From Marinoscillum sp049115815 (lineage in GTDB: Bacteria; Bacteroidota; Bacteroidia; Cytophagales; Cyclobacteriaceae), in the NCBI GenBank assembly GCA_049115815.1, contig JAGDZO010000006.1, forward strand, positions 558,001 to 622,000: a stretch of 64,000 nucleotides of DNA, given 5' to 3'. Every line of letters begins with the position of its first letter. Position 1 is the stretch's first letter. Shown here piece by piece: positions 1-8,084 of the stretch. The translations under genes and the position numbers were made by a program. The notes under the pieces were generated by a model that made no database searches, was not told the origin of the DNA, and worked only from the letters and a program-made list of their open reading frames with translations.

Positions 1-438
1 TTTCAGCAGAAAACAAGTAGTTTAATGCTTGAGCTGTCAAATGTGAGTCAGACTCTTTCAGAATCAGGCGAGCGCTTAAGGTTTATCCAAGCTGCATTAA
101 AGCAAACTTCATTAGCCACAGCTGAGCATTTCCAGACTTGGAGCACGTTGAATCAGGCACTAGCTGATTTGCAGATGGAACTATACGGAGATCCGGCTAG
201 AGGGAGTTTGGATGAATCCACTTTACCTGGTGTTTGGGGTGGAGTGGGCACGGTAGCCTATAGTCATTGGTCTACTACACAACCTCCCACAACTACCTTC
301 AAAGAGAATATAGCTGACGCAGAGAAGAAGCTATCGCAATTTCAAGTTCGGGCTAATAGCTACCTCAATGATCTAGAAGGTTTTGAAGATGAACTTGTAG
401 CTATTGGAGCGCCATACTCTAAGGGCAGACGAAAATAA
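1..438 (+). CDS. 3' end of BNR/VPS10 (sortilin-like) repeat protein, partial
   Basis: The frame is open from the first base of the window and ends at a TAA at 436-438, so only the last 145 residues are present. The visible part is mostly helical, with heptad-like stretches and an acidic C-terminal helix, and ends in GAPYSKGRRK. Large Bacteroidota exo-proteins annotated as glycosyl hydrolase or VPS10/sortilin BNR-repeat proteins often end in a helical region followed by a similar proline-tyrosine-glycine-arginine tail, and this resemblance from memory is the basis of the call. The beta-propeller itself lies outside the window, so the enzyme or binding role cannot be judged. A strong hairpin terminator follows 22 bp after the stop. 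Confidence 0.5.
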   Translation, partial: FQQKTSSLMLELSNVSQTLSESGERLRFIQAALKQTSLATAEHFQTWSTLNQALADLQMELYGDPARGSLDESTLPGVWGGVGTVAYSHWSTTQPPTTTFKENIADAEKKLSQFQVRANSYLNDLEGFEDELVAIGAPYSKGRRK

Positions 439-459
439 ACCAGTCTTCAAATTCTTTAT

Positions 460-495
460 ATAAGCAGTGCCACTTGAATAGTTGGCACTGCTTAT
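460..495. terminator. Bidirectional hairpin terminator
   Basis: A 13-bp perfect stem (ATAAGCAGTGCCA paired with TGGCACTGCTTAT) encloses a 10-nt loop. It lies between the convergent ends of the BNR protein (+) and the lamin-tail lipoprotein (-), with A/T-rich flanks on both sides, so it probably ends both transcripts. Confidence 0.8.
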
Positions 496-524
496 TTATA
501 TAAATGTCAAAAAACACGCATCCA

Positions 525-1775
525 TCAATTGTTCGAAGCGCCCGGAGTAGGAGAGGTGAACGAGCGCCAAATATCTGTTCCATCTGATTCCCTACCATAA
601 GACACATCTTCCACCTGTGCACCAAACGTATAGGTATCAATCACTCTGCCATCAATATAGTAGAGTCCTATCTCTTCTCCATCTCCATTCAGGCTAAAAT
701 TGAGGTGAAGTGGCCCCTGATCTGTAGAGCCATCTGCCCAAAATAGTAAAAATCCTCCTGCAGGAATGGTAGTAAGACTGGCGTCATCATTCGATATTTT
801 ATCACCAAATGGATCAACTAGATCATTTGAAAAATACATTCCAGCTAAGTTTAGCGCTGTGCTTCCCATATTATGGATTTCAATCCAATCATCATACTCT
901 GGTTCAGTTCCATCCGTATCTGCACAGCAAGCTGTGTTGATAGCCATAAATTCGTTGATAACAAGTAGCGGAAGCTCGTCACTATTTAGGAGATAGTCTT
1001 CTGTGTTTTCAGGCGCACTTGCTGGTTTGAAGGTTGATACTCCATTGGAGCCTTTGGCTTCTACATAATACGTTACCTCACCATCACTTCCCATACTTGG
1101 TATAGAGGCAGAATAAGTTGTTTCGCTCACTAATTTCATTTCTAAGGAGGTGAATGCTTCACCTTTGAAGTTGTAATAAAGTATCACTTCTGTGACATCT
1201 TCAATAGAAATCAATTCGGCTGAAACTGTAACATCGTCATTAAGTGATGGTACTACAGGAAGGTGAGAGATTGAATTAATGGCAGGAGTGTTTTCACCAC
1301 CATTGGCAGTTCCCTGAGTCGGTGCTCCCGTAATCTCCCAGCTATCAGAGCCATCCGGAAATCTCCCATAGGATTGTCCATTGTCCAAGTTGGGATATTC
1401 TATTACATCGATCAATGTGCCTGAGGAATTTTTCAACAATACCTTTTCGCCACTGGCCGAGAGCTTAAAATTGGTATTGAGTCCAGTACCCAAGTCATTG
1501 CATAACAAAACAAGATATCCACCAGCTTCTATGCTTGTTCCGGATGGAATCAGATACTCATTTCCATTATCCGATACTTGATATCCGGAAAGATCGACTG
1601 TTGTTGTGAGGGCATTATATAACTCCATCCAATCATCACCAGAAGCTGATATTTCGTTGATAAAGATTCCTTCGGCTGTAGGTTCTATTTCTTCTTTTTC
1701 ATTTCCGCCACCACATGCTGTGACCAACATCATTGAAACTAAAACAAATAGGAAAGCAGCTGATTGAAATTTCAT
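525..1775 (-). CDS. Lipoprotein with two lamin-tail (LTD) domains
   Basis: This is a 416-residue predicted lipoprotein with signal sequence and lipobox LVTAC at residues 17-21, so it should be lipidated at Cys21. Two copies of the LTD signature are visible: an INEISASGDDWMELYN stretch near residue 39 and VINEF...DDWIEIHN near residue 272. Each is followed by the characteristic leucine/glycine strand pattern (DLSGYQVSDN; NLAGMYFSND). Between them, at about 165-260, is a beta-rich Ig-like segment. LTD domains are extracellular binding or structural modules in bacteria, often attached to nucleases or CotH kinases. No catalytic domain is seen here, so a surface binding or scaffolding role is an inference. 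The gene stands alone and convergent to its left-hand neighbour. Confidence 0.75.
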   Translation of the reverse strand: MKFQSAAFLFVLVSMMLVTACGGGNEKEEIEPTAEGIFINEISASGDDWMELYNALTTTVDLSGYQVSDNGNEYLIPSGTSIEAGGYLVLLCNDLGTGLNTNFKLSASGEKVLLKNSSGTLIDVIEYPNLDNGQSYGRFPDGSDSWEITGAPTQGTANGGENTPAINSISHLPVVPSLNDDVTVSAELISIEDVTEVILYYNFKGEAFTSLEMKLVSETTYSASIPSMGSDGEVTYYVEAKGSNGVSTFKPASAPENTEDYLLNSDELPLLVINEFMAINTACCADTDGTEPEYDDWIEIHNMGSTALNLAGMYFSNDLVDPFGDKISNDDASLTTIPAGGFLLFWADGSTDQGPLHLNFSLNGDGEEIGLYYIDGRVIDTYTFGAQVEDVSYGRESDGTDIWRSFTSPTPGASNN

Positions 1776-2075
1776 ACTATATTATTTAATGCGATGCGAA
1801 AATAGGCATATTCCTAATCCTATTCAGAGCAAGTTTTACTATCACTAGAGAAAGGGAATATTACCAATGACTTAACACCTTGATAGGTGCTTTATTGCAT
1901 TAGGTAAAATTCCGGGCCATCATTCCAAGATAGCTGAAGTAGGATACAAAGCGCCAAACAGATTCCCCGATCTCCGCTAAGCTACGTCGTGGAATGACGG
2001 TAGTGGAAAAATACAGACCACCTAACATTCAATTTTTCACTAATTTCAATCCGTGATACCAAAAACCTATTAACA
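1776..2075. other. 300-bp divergent intergenic region with a repeat copy
   Basis: This gap separates the minus-strand LTD lipoprotein from the plus-strand symporter, so it should carry both promoters, though I see no clean TTG-N19-TAnnTTTG pair. It contains one copy of a 40-bp dispersed repeat at 1960-1999, described separately. No small ORF with convincing content was seen. Confidence 0.5.
1960..1999. repeat. 40-bp dispersed intergenic repeat, copy 1
   Basis: This 40-bp unit matches the one at 20335-20374 in length and at both ends (start AGATTCCCCGATCT, end CGTCGTGGAATGACG). The inner bases differ. The outer parts are imperfect inverted repeats (ATTCCCCGA against TCGTGGAAT), so it can fold into a stem-loop like a REP element. 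Both copies are intergenic. Confidence 0.7.
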
Positions 2076-3152
2076 ATGAGAAACACTGAACGAATAGTTG
2101 GATTATTCTGTGTTTTACTGATGATATCTGGAGTTGTCAGCTGTGCGATGGATGCTTTTACCTTGCTCGGAATTTGCGTCATGTTGTTTTTCGTGTGCCT
2201 GGCTTTTGCGGTTCGGAGCAAAACCAACCTCAAAGGATTCTCATTCACGATACTGATTTTTGCAGCGGTATCAGCTGCCATGTTTTTCCCTGAATATTTC
2301 ACCGAAATAGGTGACTTCCAATTGAAACAACTCATCGTGCCTCTGCTCATCATTATTATGTTTGGTATGGGAACTTCAATTAGTCTATCTGATTTTTGGG
2401 GAGTTGTCAAAATGCCTAAAGGAGTGATAGTGGGAGTGATTTGTCAGTTTTCTATCATGCCTGTTATAGGAGCATCTTTAGCTTACTTCAGTGATTTACC
2501 ACCAGAGATTGCTGCCGGGATCATACTAGTTGGTTGTTCGCCAAGCGGTCTAGCCTCTAATGTGATGGCCTATATTTCTGGCGCCAATTTGGCCTTGTCT
2601 CTTACTCTGACCTCAGTAGCAACTTTGTTGGCGCCATTGATGACACCATTACTCATGCAATTTTTAGCTGATCAGCTGGTACCTATTGACTTTTGGTCTA
2701 TGTTCTTAAGTATTTTGAAAATCGTGATTTTGCCCATAGTTGCGGGGTTGATCTTCAACCACTTTGCACATGGCAAAGTAAAATGGCTGGACAAGGCCAT
2801 GCCCATCATCTCAATGAGTGCCATTGCAATCATCATTACTATTATCACGGCGGCTGGAAGAGACTCTTTGCTTGATATAGGACTGCTGCTTATTGTTATC
2901 GTTCTTATTCACAATTCCATGGGCTATTTGCTTGGCTACTGGGGCAGCCGTATTGTCGGGATGGACAAGAAGTCATCAAGAACGATCGCATTTGAAGTAG
3001 GCATGCAAAACTCTGGACTCGCCTCCGGTATTGCATTAGAAATGGGCAGAGTAGCCACCATGGGACTTGCTCCAGCTGTATTTGGGCCACTGATGAATAT
3101 CACAGGATCTTCCTTGGCTACATGGTTGCGAGGGAAACCTGTTGATCTGTGA
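2076..3152 (+). CDS. Bile acid:sodium symporter (BASS) family transporter
   Basis: This 358-residue integral membrane protein has about nine or ten hydrophobic segments. The core BASS signature is clear in the middle: GCSPSGLASNVMAYISGANL followed by SLTLTSVATLLAPLMTPLL, containing the conserved glycine/serine-proline unwound helix and the acid-free sodium-site region typical of bacterial ASBT/YocS homologues. Family members move bile acids, pantothenate, pyruvate or other organic anions with sodium across the inner membrane. The substrate cannot be deduced here. The N-terminal 75 residues hold three extra hydrophobic segments before the usual first helix. The gene is monocistronic, flanked by a divergent lipoprotein gene and a convergent protease gene. 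Confidence 0.85.
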   Translation: MRNTERIVGLFCVLLMISGVVSCAMDAFTLLGICVMLFFVCLAFAVRSKTNLKGFSFTILIFAAVSAAMFFPEYFTEIGDFQLKQLIVPLLIIIMFGMGTSISLSDFWGVVKMPKGVIVGVICQFSIMPVIGASLAYFSDLPPEIAAGIILVGCSPSGLASNVMAYISGANLALSLTLTSVATLLAPLMTPLLMQFLADQLVPIDFWSMFLSILKIVILPIVAGLIFNHFAHGKVKWLDKAMPIISMSAIAIIITIITAAGRDSLLDIGLLLIVIVLIHNSMGYLLGYWGSRIVGMDKKSSRTIAFEVGMQNSGLASGIALEMGRVATMGLAPAVFGPLMNITGSSLATWLRGKPVDL

Positions 3153-3372
3153 GATTTGATTGAATGTTTGATATTCTTGACTTGCAAATCAACCAATGAA
3201 CAGTATTCATTAATTTGAATTAGATAATCACCATTATATGGATACTGATAACACGAAATTGGAAACACAGATTTGGGAAATACCCAAAGCCCAATTGGAT
3301 GTGTTCTTAATGGAAATAGTAATATGATTCGACATTTTTCTGTTCATAAATCTATCTAGGAATAGAGGTTAT

Positions 3373-4167
3373 CTAAATTTTGACAGAAGTCTTATCTTCC
3401 TTTTTAATACCAAAGAAGAGCATAATGATTCCAGAACAGAGCAATACGATACTGATAGTCAGATGATGTGGCTGGATATTGGTGACATCTAAAGTCTCAA
3501 AATATAGTAGGCAGAACACAAAAAAATCAAACAAGAAATGACCCAAGATGACTTGAAGTGTTGATTTCGATACATCGGCCACCAAACTAAAGATAACTGA
3601 CATTAGTATATATGGTAATATAAGCACCAAAGGAAGGAAATGAGCCGCCGTAAACAGAATGGCAATGTATAGGTACCTAACCCAGGACGCATACTTGGTT
3701 AGCATGTTTTGTATGATGCCCCGATATAAAATTTCCTCCACCACACCAGCAGACAAGGCAAGCCCCATCAACAGCGGTATAGCGATAATAGGTGAATAAG
3801 CTTTGAAAGAAACGATATAATCTAGTTGTGCTGAAGATTGAACATCCAGCACCACGGCGCTCAAGAGTGAAATGCCCGACAATGTCGATACAATGCCCAA
3901 AACGCAAAGCCAACTTCTCTTGCCCCAAGGTTTCAAATTTGAAATCAATTGAATCCTATGATCAGCTTTAAAGAAAGTCTTCTTGGCCAAATACCAGTAA
4001 CCTACCAGCAAACCAATAATTAATATCAACCCCCAGCCCCAAGTGGGCTTAGATCTGAGATTGGTCTCAATGATTATTCTAACGGTGAATATGACTGGAT
4101 AAAGCCAGAGAATATTCAAAAGGATTGCCTTGATCCATACGGGTGTTTTTTTCCACAATGTCTTCAT
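3373..4167 (-). CDS. CPBP family intramembrane glutamic endopeptidase
   Basis: This 264-residue protein has about seven or eight hydrophobic helices. The CPBP (Abi/CAAX-like) motif 1 is present as EEILYRG within AGVVEEILYRGIIQNM, giving the paired catalytic glutamates and the arginine. Motif 2 is probably HFLPLV (residues about 170-175) and motif 3 HFLFDF near residue 210. Bacterial members are intramembrane proteases or scaffolds implicated in peptide processing and bacteriocin immunity, and the substrate is unknown here. It lies downstream of and on the same strand as the AraC-type regulator, with about 63 bp between them, so cotranscription is possible. Confidence 0.82.
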   Translation of the reverse strand: MKTLWKKTPVWIKAILLNILWLYPVIFTVRIIIETNLRSKPTWGWGLILIIGLLVGYWYLAKKTFFKADHRIQLISNLKPWGKRSWLCVLGIVSTLSGISLLSAVVLDVQSSAQLDYIVSFKAYSPIIAIPLLMGLALSAGVVEEILYRGIIQNMLTKYASWVRYLYIAILFTAAHFLPLVLILPYILMSVIFSLVADVSKSTLQVILGHFLFDFFVFCLLYFETLDVTNIQPHHLTISIVLLCSGIIMLFFGIKKEDKTSVKI

Positions 4168-4230
4168 TAATTTTTCTATTTGTTTGACACAAATAAAACT
4201 CCACGAACTGCTTTGAAAGTCCTGATAATA

Positions 4231-5361
4231 CTAGATGGACTTATTGTTCCTGAATTCTTTGGGAGTAAGTCCAGTCTTATCCTTGAAGATCTTATTGAAG
4301 GCAGACTTGCTATTGAAACCACACTGATAGGCTATTATGATGATTTGTTCGGAAGACTGTAATAGGGCATTCTTGACAGCTTCTACCCGAAACGAATTGA
4401 TCAAATCATAAAAATTTTCATATGCGCTCTTCTTGATCAACTGTGTGAGTTCTACAGGTTTTATTCCCATTTTCTCAGCCAGTTGGTCCAAGCTCAACTG
4501 CTCATTCTCATAATACCGCTCGGCGTTCAACTGCTGGAATAGTCGCTCAAGTCGTACCTTATCCTCATCCGAAGGAATTTCAGTTAGCTTGGTTGACGGT
4601 GGAGCATTGGTAGACTCCAGCTTGGTATGTTTTTGTGATAGAATATGAAAGTTGAAATAAAGGGACAAAAACAACATCGAAGCAATCAATATAGATGCGG
4701 TGATTTGAACACTAACAGCTGGATAGACATAATTAAGCGCGTAAAATATGAGTGGTATAACAAATAAGCTCAGCCATAACTTTTGATAGGTGAGTACCCA
4801 ATCAATGTTGATGCGGTGGATATTTGAAAAATTATCTTTCAATGTTATGCTGTATGACTTGACTTCTTTTCTACTTCTGATAAAGTAGAATACAGATATC
4901 AGCAGAACCGCAAGAAAAAAAATGATTACTTCAGGCCGAACAATCGGATCTCCATTTAGAATGGCTGAGATTGAGTCGTTGAAGTTAGCTAATGTGGCTA
5001 ATGGATTCTGGATAGAATAGATCAATGCCCCGATCAGAAAGAATCCAAAAGGTATAAAGTGAAGGAAAATCTTGAAGCTGAATTTCTTTTCCAAAAAAGA
5101 TCTGGAAAATAACCAGAGTAACAGTCCGTCTAGAAGCAACAGATACTGATCAATCACTAGTAGGAATGGAAAATTCAGGGCCCATTCTTCAAATTTGATA
5201 TAATAGAAAAAGCAACGAAGCGCCCAAATAGAAATGATTAAGATGGCCAAATACAGACGCGGGTGCTTGGCTTCTTTTTCATTGACCAGAAGTAAGGCAA
5301 TTACGAATAAGTGTATGCCCAATTGCATGGCCAAAACCATTTGAGCAATCGAAATCAACAT
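4231..5361 (-). CDS. Membrane-anchored AraC family transcriptional regulator
   Basis: This 376-residue protein has an N-terminal block of seven or so hydrophobic helices (residues 1-235) followed by a C-terminal AraC-type double helix-turn-helix at about 270-372. The first HTH reads LSLDQLAEKMGIKPVELTQL. The second carries the family signature IIIIAYQCGFNSKSAFNKIF then GLTPKEFR. This layout is common in Bacteroidota, where the membrane part is thought to sense a signal or anchor the regulator. The target is unknown. The neighbouring CPBP protease gene downstream is the most obvious candidate, by position only. Confidence 0.88.
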   Translation of the reverse strand: MLISIAQMVLAMQLGIHLFVIALLLVNEKEAKHPRLYLAILIISIWALRCFFYYIKFEEWALNFPFLLVIDQYLLLLDGLLLWLFSRSFLEKKFSFKIFLHFIPFGFFLIGALIYSIQNPLATLANFNDSISAILNGDPIVRPEVIIFFLAVLLISVFYFIRSRKEVKSYSITLKDNFSNIHRINIDWVLTYQKLWLSLFVIPLIFYALNYVYPAVSVQITASILIASMLFLSLYFNFHILSQKHTKLESTNAPPSTKLTEIPSDEDKVRLERLFQQLNAERYYENEQLSLDQLAEKMGIKPVELTQLIKKSAYENFYDLINSFRVEAVKNALLQSSEQIIIIAYQCGFNSKSAFNKIFKDKTGLTPKEFRNNKSI

Positions 5362-5535
5362 GGGCTATATCGGATAGAAGAATACATCTTTCAAGGTCGA
5401 AAGATATGAAAAGCCAGCAAATGTTCCTTGCAGGCGTTACATTTGGGTTGATAAATTTCATTGGCAAAATAGGGTGCGTTTCAAGTCAATACGCTTCTCA
5501 TTGAGTTAATTTATTCTTCAATCAAATATTACAAA

Positions 5536-6045
5536 ATGGAAATTCTAAAACTAGCCACTGATTGGGCCAGAGCTGAAGTATTCTCAACACGCTTCTTTAT
5601 CATTTTCGGCATTTTATTTATCCTGGGTAGTGCTGGATTTTGGCAACTCGGCAAAACTGATCTGGCCAAGGCGTATGTTATTCCGCTACTGGTGGCGGGA
5701 GCACTCCTTTTGACCATCGGATTGGGTTTGTTTTTTACCAACAAATCCAGAATCACTCAATTTGAAGAAGCCTATAAACAAGACCCTTCGGCCTTGATTG
5801 CATCAGAAGTTGCCAGAACCGAAAGCACGTTGAAAGAATATACCATAGTTTTTAAAGTGGTACCCTTGATAATCCTTGTGGCTGCTTTGTTGATCATTTT
5901 TGTCAATACACCTACTTGGAGAGCAATTGGCATCACTACTGTAGCCATGATGATGGTTATTTTATTGATTGATGGTACCGCTCATGCTCGCATTGATGCA
6001 TATTACCAACAACTAAAATCGATTGAGTCGGAAGCAAGGGAGTAG
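5536..6045 (+). CDS. Small four-helix membrane protein, unknown function
   Basis: This 169-residue protein has four clear transmembrane segments, roughly at residues 20-37, 47-67, 105-123 and 129-146. A charged loop between the second and third pairs of helices includes QFEEAYKQDPSALIASE, and the tail is acidic. I do not recognise a named family, though similar small proteins occur beside AraC-type regulators in Bacteroidota. It is transcribed divergently from the membrane AraC regulator, with 174 bp between the starts, so it may be a target of that regulator (inference from position). No catalytic motif is visible. Confidence 0.6.
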   Translation: MEILKLATDWARAEVFSTRFFIIFGILFILGSAGFWQLGKTDLAKAYVIPLLVAGALLLTIGLGLFFTNKSRITQFEEAYKQDPSALIASEVARTESTLKEYTIVFKVVPLIILVAALLIIFVNTPTWRAIGITTVAMMMVILLIDGTAHARIDAYYQQLKSIESEARE

Positions 6046-6245
6046 CTTGTCTAGTGAATTTTGGATCAAGGTTACATCTTAGGATCAAGAACATTCTCGG
6101 AGTATTCAATCATAACAACTTACAATTAGATGCCTATTAGTTGATAAATACCTCGACGTTTTTCGGGAGTTATTTCAACACCGCTTTCACTCGAATAATG
6201 CTTATTATTGAGCCAAATTTTAGATTGAAATCCAATATCCATTCA

Positions 6246-7889
6246 ATGATTCGTCTGATCATTTTTTCGTTTTTCGTAGTGTCCGCTTTAACAGGCAGTT
6301 CGAGTGAGCTGGATTCGTTGATGAATATGCTGGATGAGGAGATCCAAAACAAAGCAAAATACGATCAGAATAAGAAAAACAGAATTGAAGCAATACGCTC
6401 ATTTATCAAAAGACCTGGACTGGACAGTTTAGAGCGGTATCGGTATAATAAACTATTGATTGGCGAATATGAAAAGTACAGTTATGACTCTACCGTATTG
6501 TACATCGAAGAGAATCTCAAGATTGCAGAAGATCTTGGTATTCAAGAGTTTAAGAATGAGTCTTTAGAATCACTGGGGACTGCTCTAAGTAATGTGGGCA
6601 GGAGCAAGGAGGCAGTTGATATCTTAGCGAAGGTTGATACCACAATTCTCAGCACAGAGGAAAAAATCAGGTACAACAAAATTCAGCTGAAGCTTTTTGA
6701 AGACTTATGTTACTATGCTTCTACGGCTAACCCTTTAGCATATTACCGTTCACAATATGATCATTATAGGAGTGAACTCATGAATATCTTACCAGAGAAT
6801 CATGATAATTATCTGGATATCAGAGAAAAGGATTTATTGGATGAAGGTAAACTTGATGAATGCCTTATAATCAACCAGTTACGCCTAGACAGAACAAGGA
6901 TTGGTGAACCAAGATACGCTCTCGTTACCTTTCAGAGGGCGCTTATTTACGGAGCGAAGAGTGATGCTGTTCAACAGAAAAAGTACCTGATTCTCTCTGC
7001 CATTTCTGACATCAAAGCAGCAGTTAAGGACAATGCGTCAATGACCATTTTGGCATCCATACTTTATAATGATGGTGATATTGAAAAGGCTTATTCCTAT
7101 ATACAAAGCGCTTATGAGGATGCCATTAAATTTAACTCGATCATCAGGTTTGAGCAGATTTCCAAAACATTAGCACCTATCACCAGGTCTTACCAAGAAC
7201 TCTCCGATCATCAAAAGGATAGACTTGAATTGAATATCCTCGTGATTAGCATTCTAGGTCTTGTATTGTTAGTCACAATTTTTCTGATCTACAGACAAGT
7301 CAAAAGACTCTCAATAGCCAGAAACGAACTAAGGAGTTCATTGGACGAATTGAACATCTCTAACGAACAGCTTAAACAGGCCAATCAGAAACAAGAAAAG
7401 CTTTACAATGACTTGTCAGAATCTAATCTGGTCAAGGAGCATTACATAGCTAGTTTTCTGAACATCCACTCGGAGTACATAGACAAGATCGATACTTATC
7501 AGAAATTGGTGAAGAGAATGCTTATGGGCCGTAAGTTCGATCAGTTGATCGATCAGATTAATTCTGGCCAATTTGTAGATGCTGAGATCAAATCTTTCTA
7601 TAAAACTTTTGACGAGGCATTCTTATCTATACATCCCAACTTCATATCACAGTTCAACGAATTACTCAAAGAAGGAGAAGAAATAGAACTAGCCGAGGGA
7701 GAAATTCTCAATACTGAATTAAGAATTTTCGCATTGATCAGATTGGGAGTAAGTGATAGCTCTACCATTTCTAAAGTGTTGAGATACTCAGTCAACACGA
7801 TATACAACTACAGAGTCAAAATCAAGAACAAGGCGAAAGTGGATAGAGAGGAATTTGAACAAATGGTATTAAAAATTGATGCTTTTTGA
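6246..7889 (+). CDS. DUF6377-type TPR/transmembrane/HTH regulator of the polysaccharide locus
   Basis: From the ATG at 6246 the protein has 547 residues. It opens with a signal anchor (MIRLIIFSFFVVSALTG), then a helical TPR-like region to about residue 320, a single transmembrane segment at about 328-350, a coiled coil, and a C-terminal HTH-like domain at about 486-545 ending in SSTISKVLRYSVNTIYNYR. This layout matches the Bacteroidota proteins described as DUF6377, often found next to SusC/SusD pairs. The periplasmic TPR part would sense and the cytoplasmic HTH would bind DNA, which is inference. The frame extends upstream to a TTG at 6141, but the ATG at 6246 places a hydrophobic leader at the very start and is preferred. 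susC starts 195 bp downstream on the same strand. Confidence 0.78.
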   Translation: MIRLIIFSFFVVSALTGSSSELDSLMNMLDEEIQNKAKYDQNKKNRIEAIRSFIKRPGLDSLERYRYNKLLIGEYEKYSYDSTVLYIEENLKIAEDLGIQEFKNESLESLGTALSNVGRSKEAVDILAKVDTTILSTEEKIRYNKIQLKLFEDLCYYASTANPLAYYRSQYDHYRSELMNILPENHDNYLDIREKDLLDEGKLDECLIINQLRLDRTRIGEPRYALVTFQRALIYGAKSDAVQQKKYLILSAISDIKAAVKDNASMTILASILYNDGDIEKAYSYIQSAYEDAIKFNSIIRFEQISKTLAPITRSYQELSDHQKDRLELNILVISILGLVLLVTIFLIYRQVKRLSIARNELRSSLDELNISNEQLKQANQKQEKLYNDLSESNLVKEHYIASFLNIHSEYIDKIDTYQKLVKRMLMGRKFDQLIDQINSGQFVDAEIKSFYKTFDEAFLSIHPNFISQFNELLKEGEEIELAEGEILNTELRIFALIRLGVSDSSTISKVLRYSVNTIYNYRVKIKNKAKVDREEFEQMVLKIDAF

Positions 7890-8039
7890 AAGAATACTAA
7901 TTCCAGTTAGTTCTACTACGTCCACTTTTCCATTTTCATAATTACTTGTTAAGTCACTGATAATCAATAGATCAAGATTTTTAAGGTCTACGATTCATCC
8001 ACTTTTTGGCTACTAGCACTACCACAACCATTTTCATTA

Positions 8040-8079
8040 AAATAGCTTGCAAGCATTACTATCTCACGATAAGCTATTT
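8040..8079 (+). promoter_or_regulatory. Leader hairpin just before susC
   Basis: Perfect 9-nt arms AAATAGCTT and AAGCTATTT are separated by 22 nt. The right arm ends 5 nt before the susC ATG at 8085. The left arm overlaps a second perfect palindrome, GCTTGCAAGC, so two exclusive folds are possible. A hairpin so close to the start could limit translation, since Bacteroidota rely on unstructured start regions. Confidence 0.45.
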
Positions 8080-8084
8080 GATAT

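Noticed and set aside
6141..6245. TTG at 6141 as the start of the DUF6377 regulator
   Set aside because: The extra 35 residues are not signal-like, and the ATG at 6246 gives a proper hydrophobic leader at the very N-terminus.
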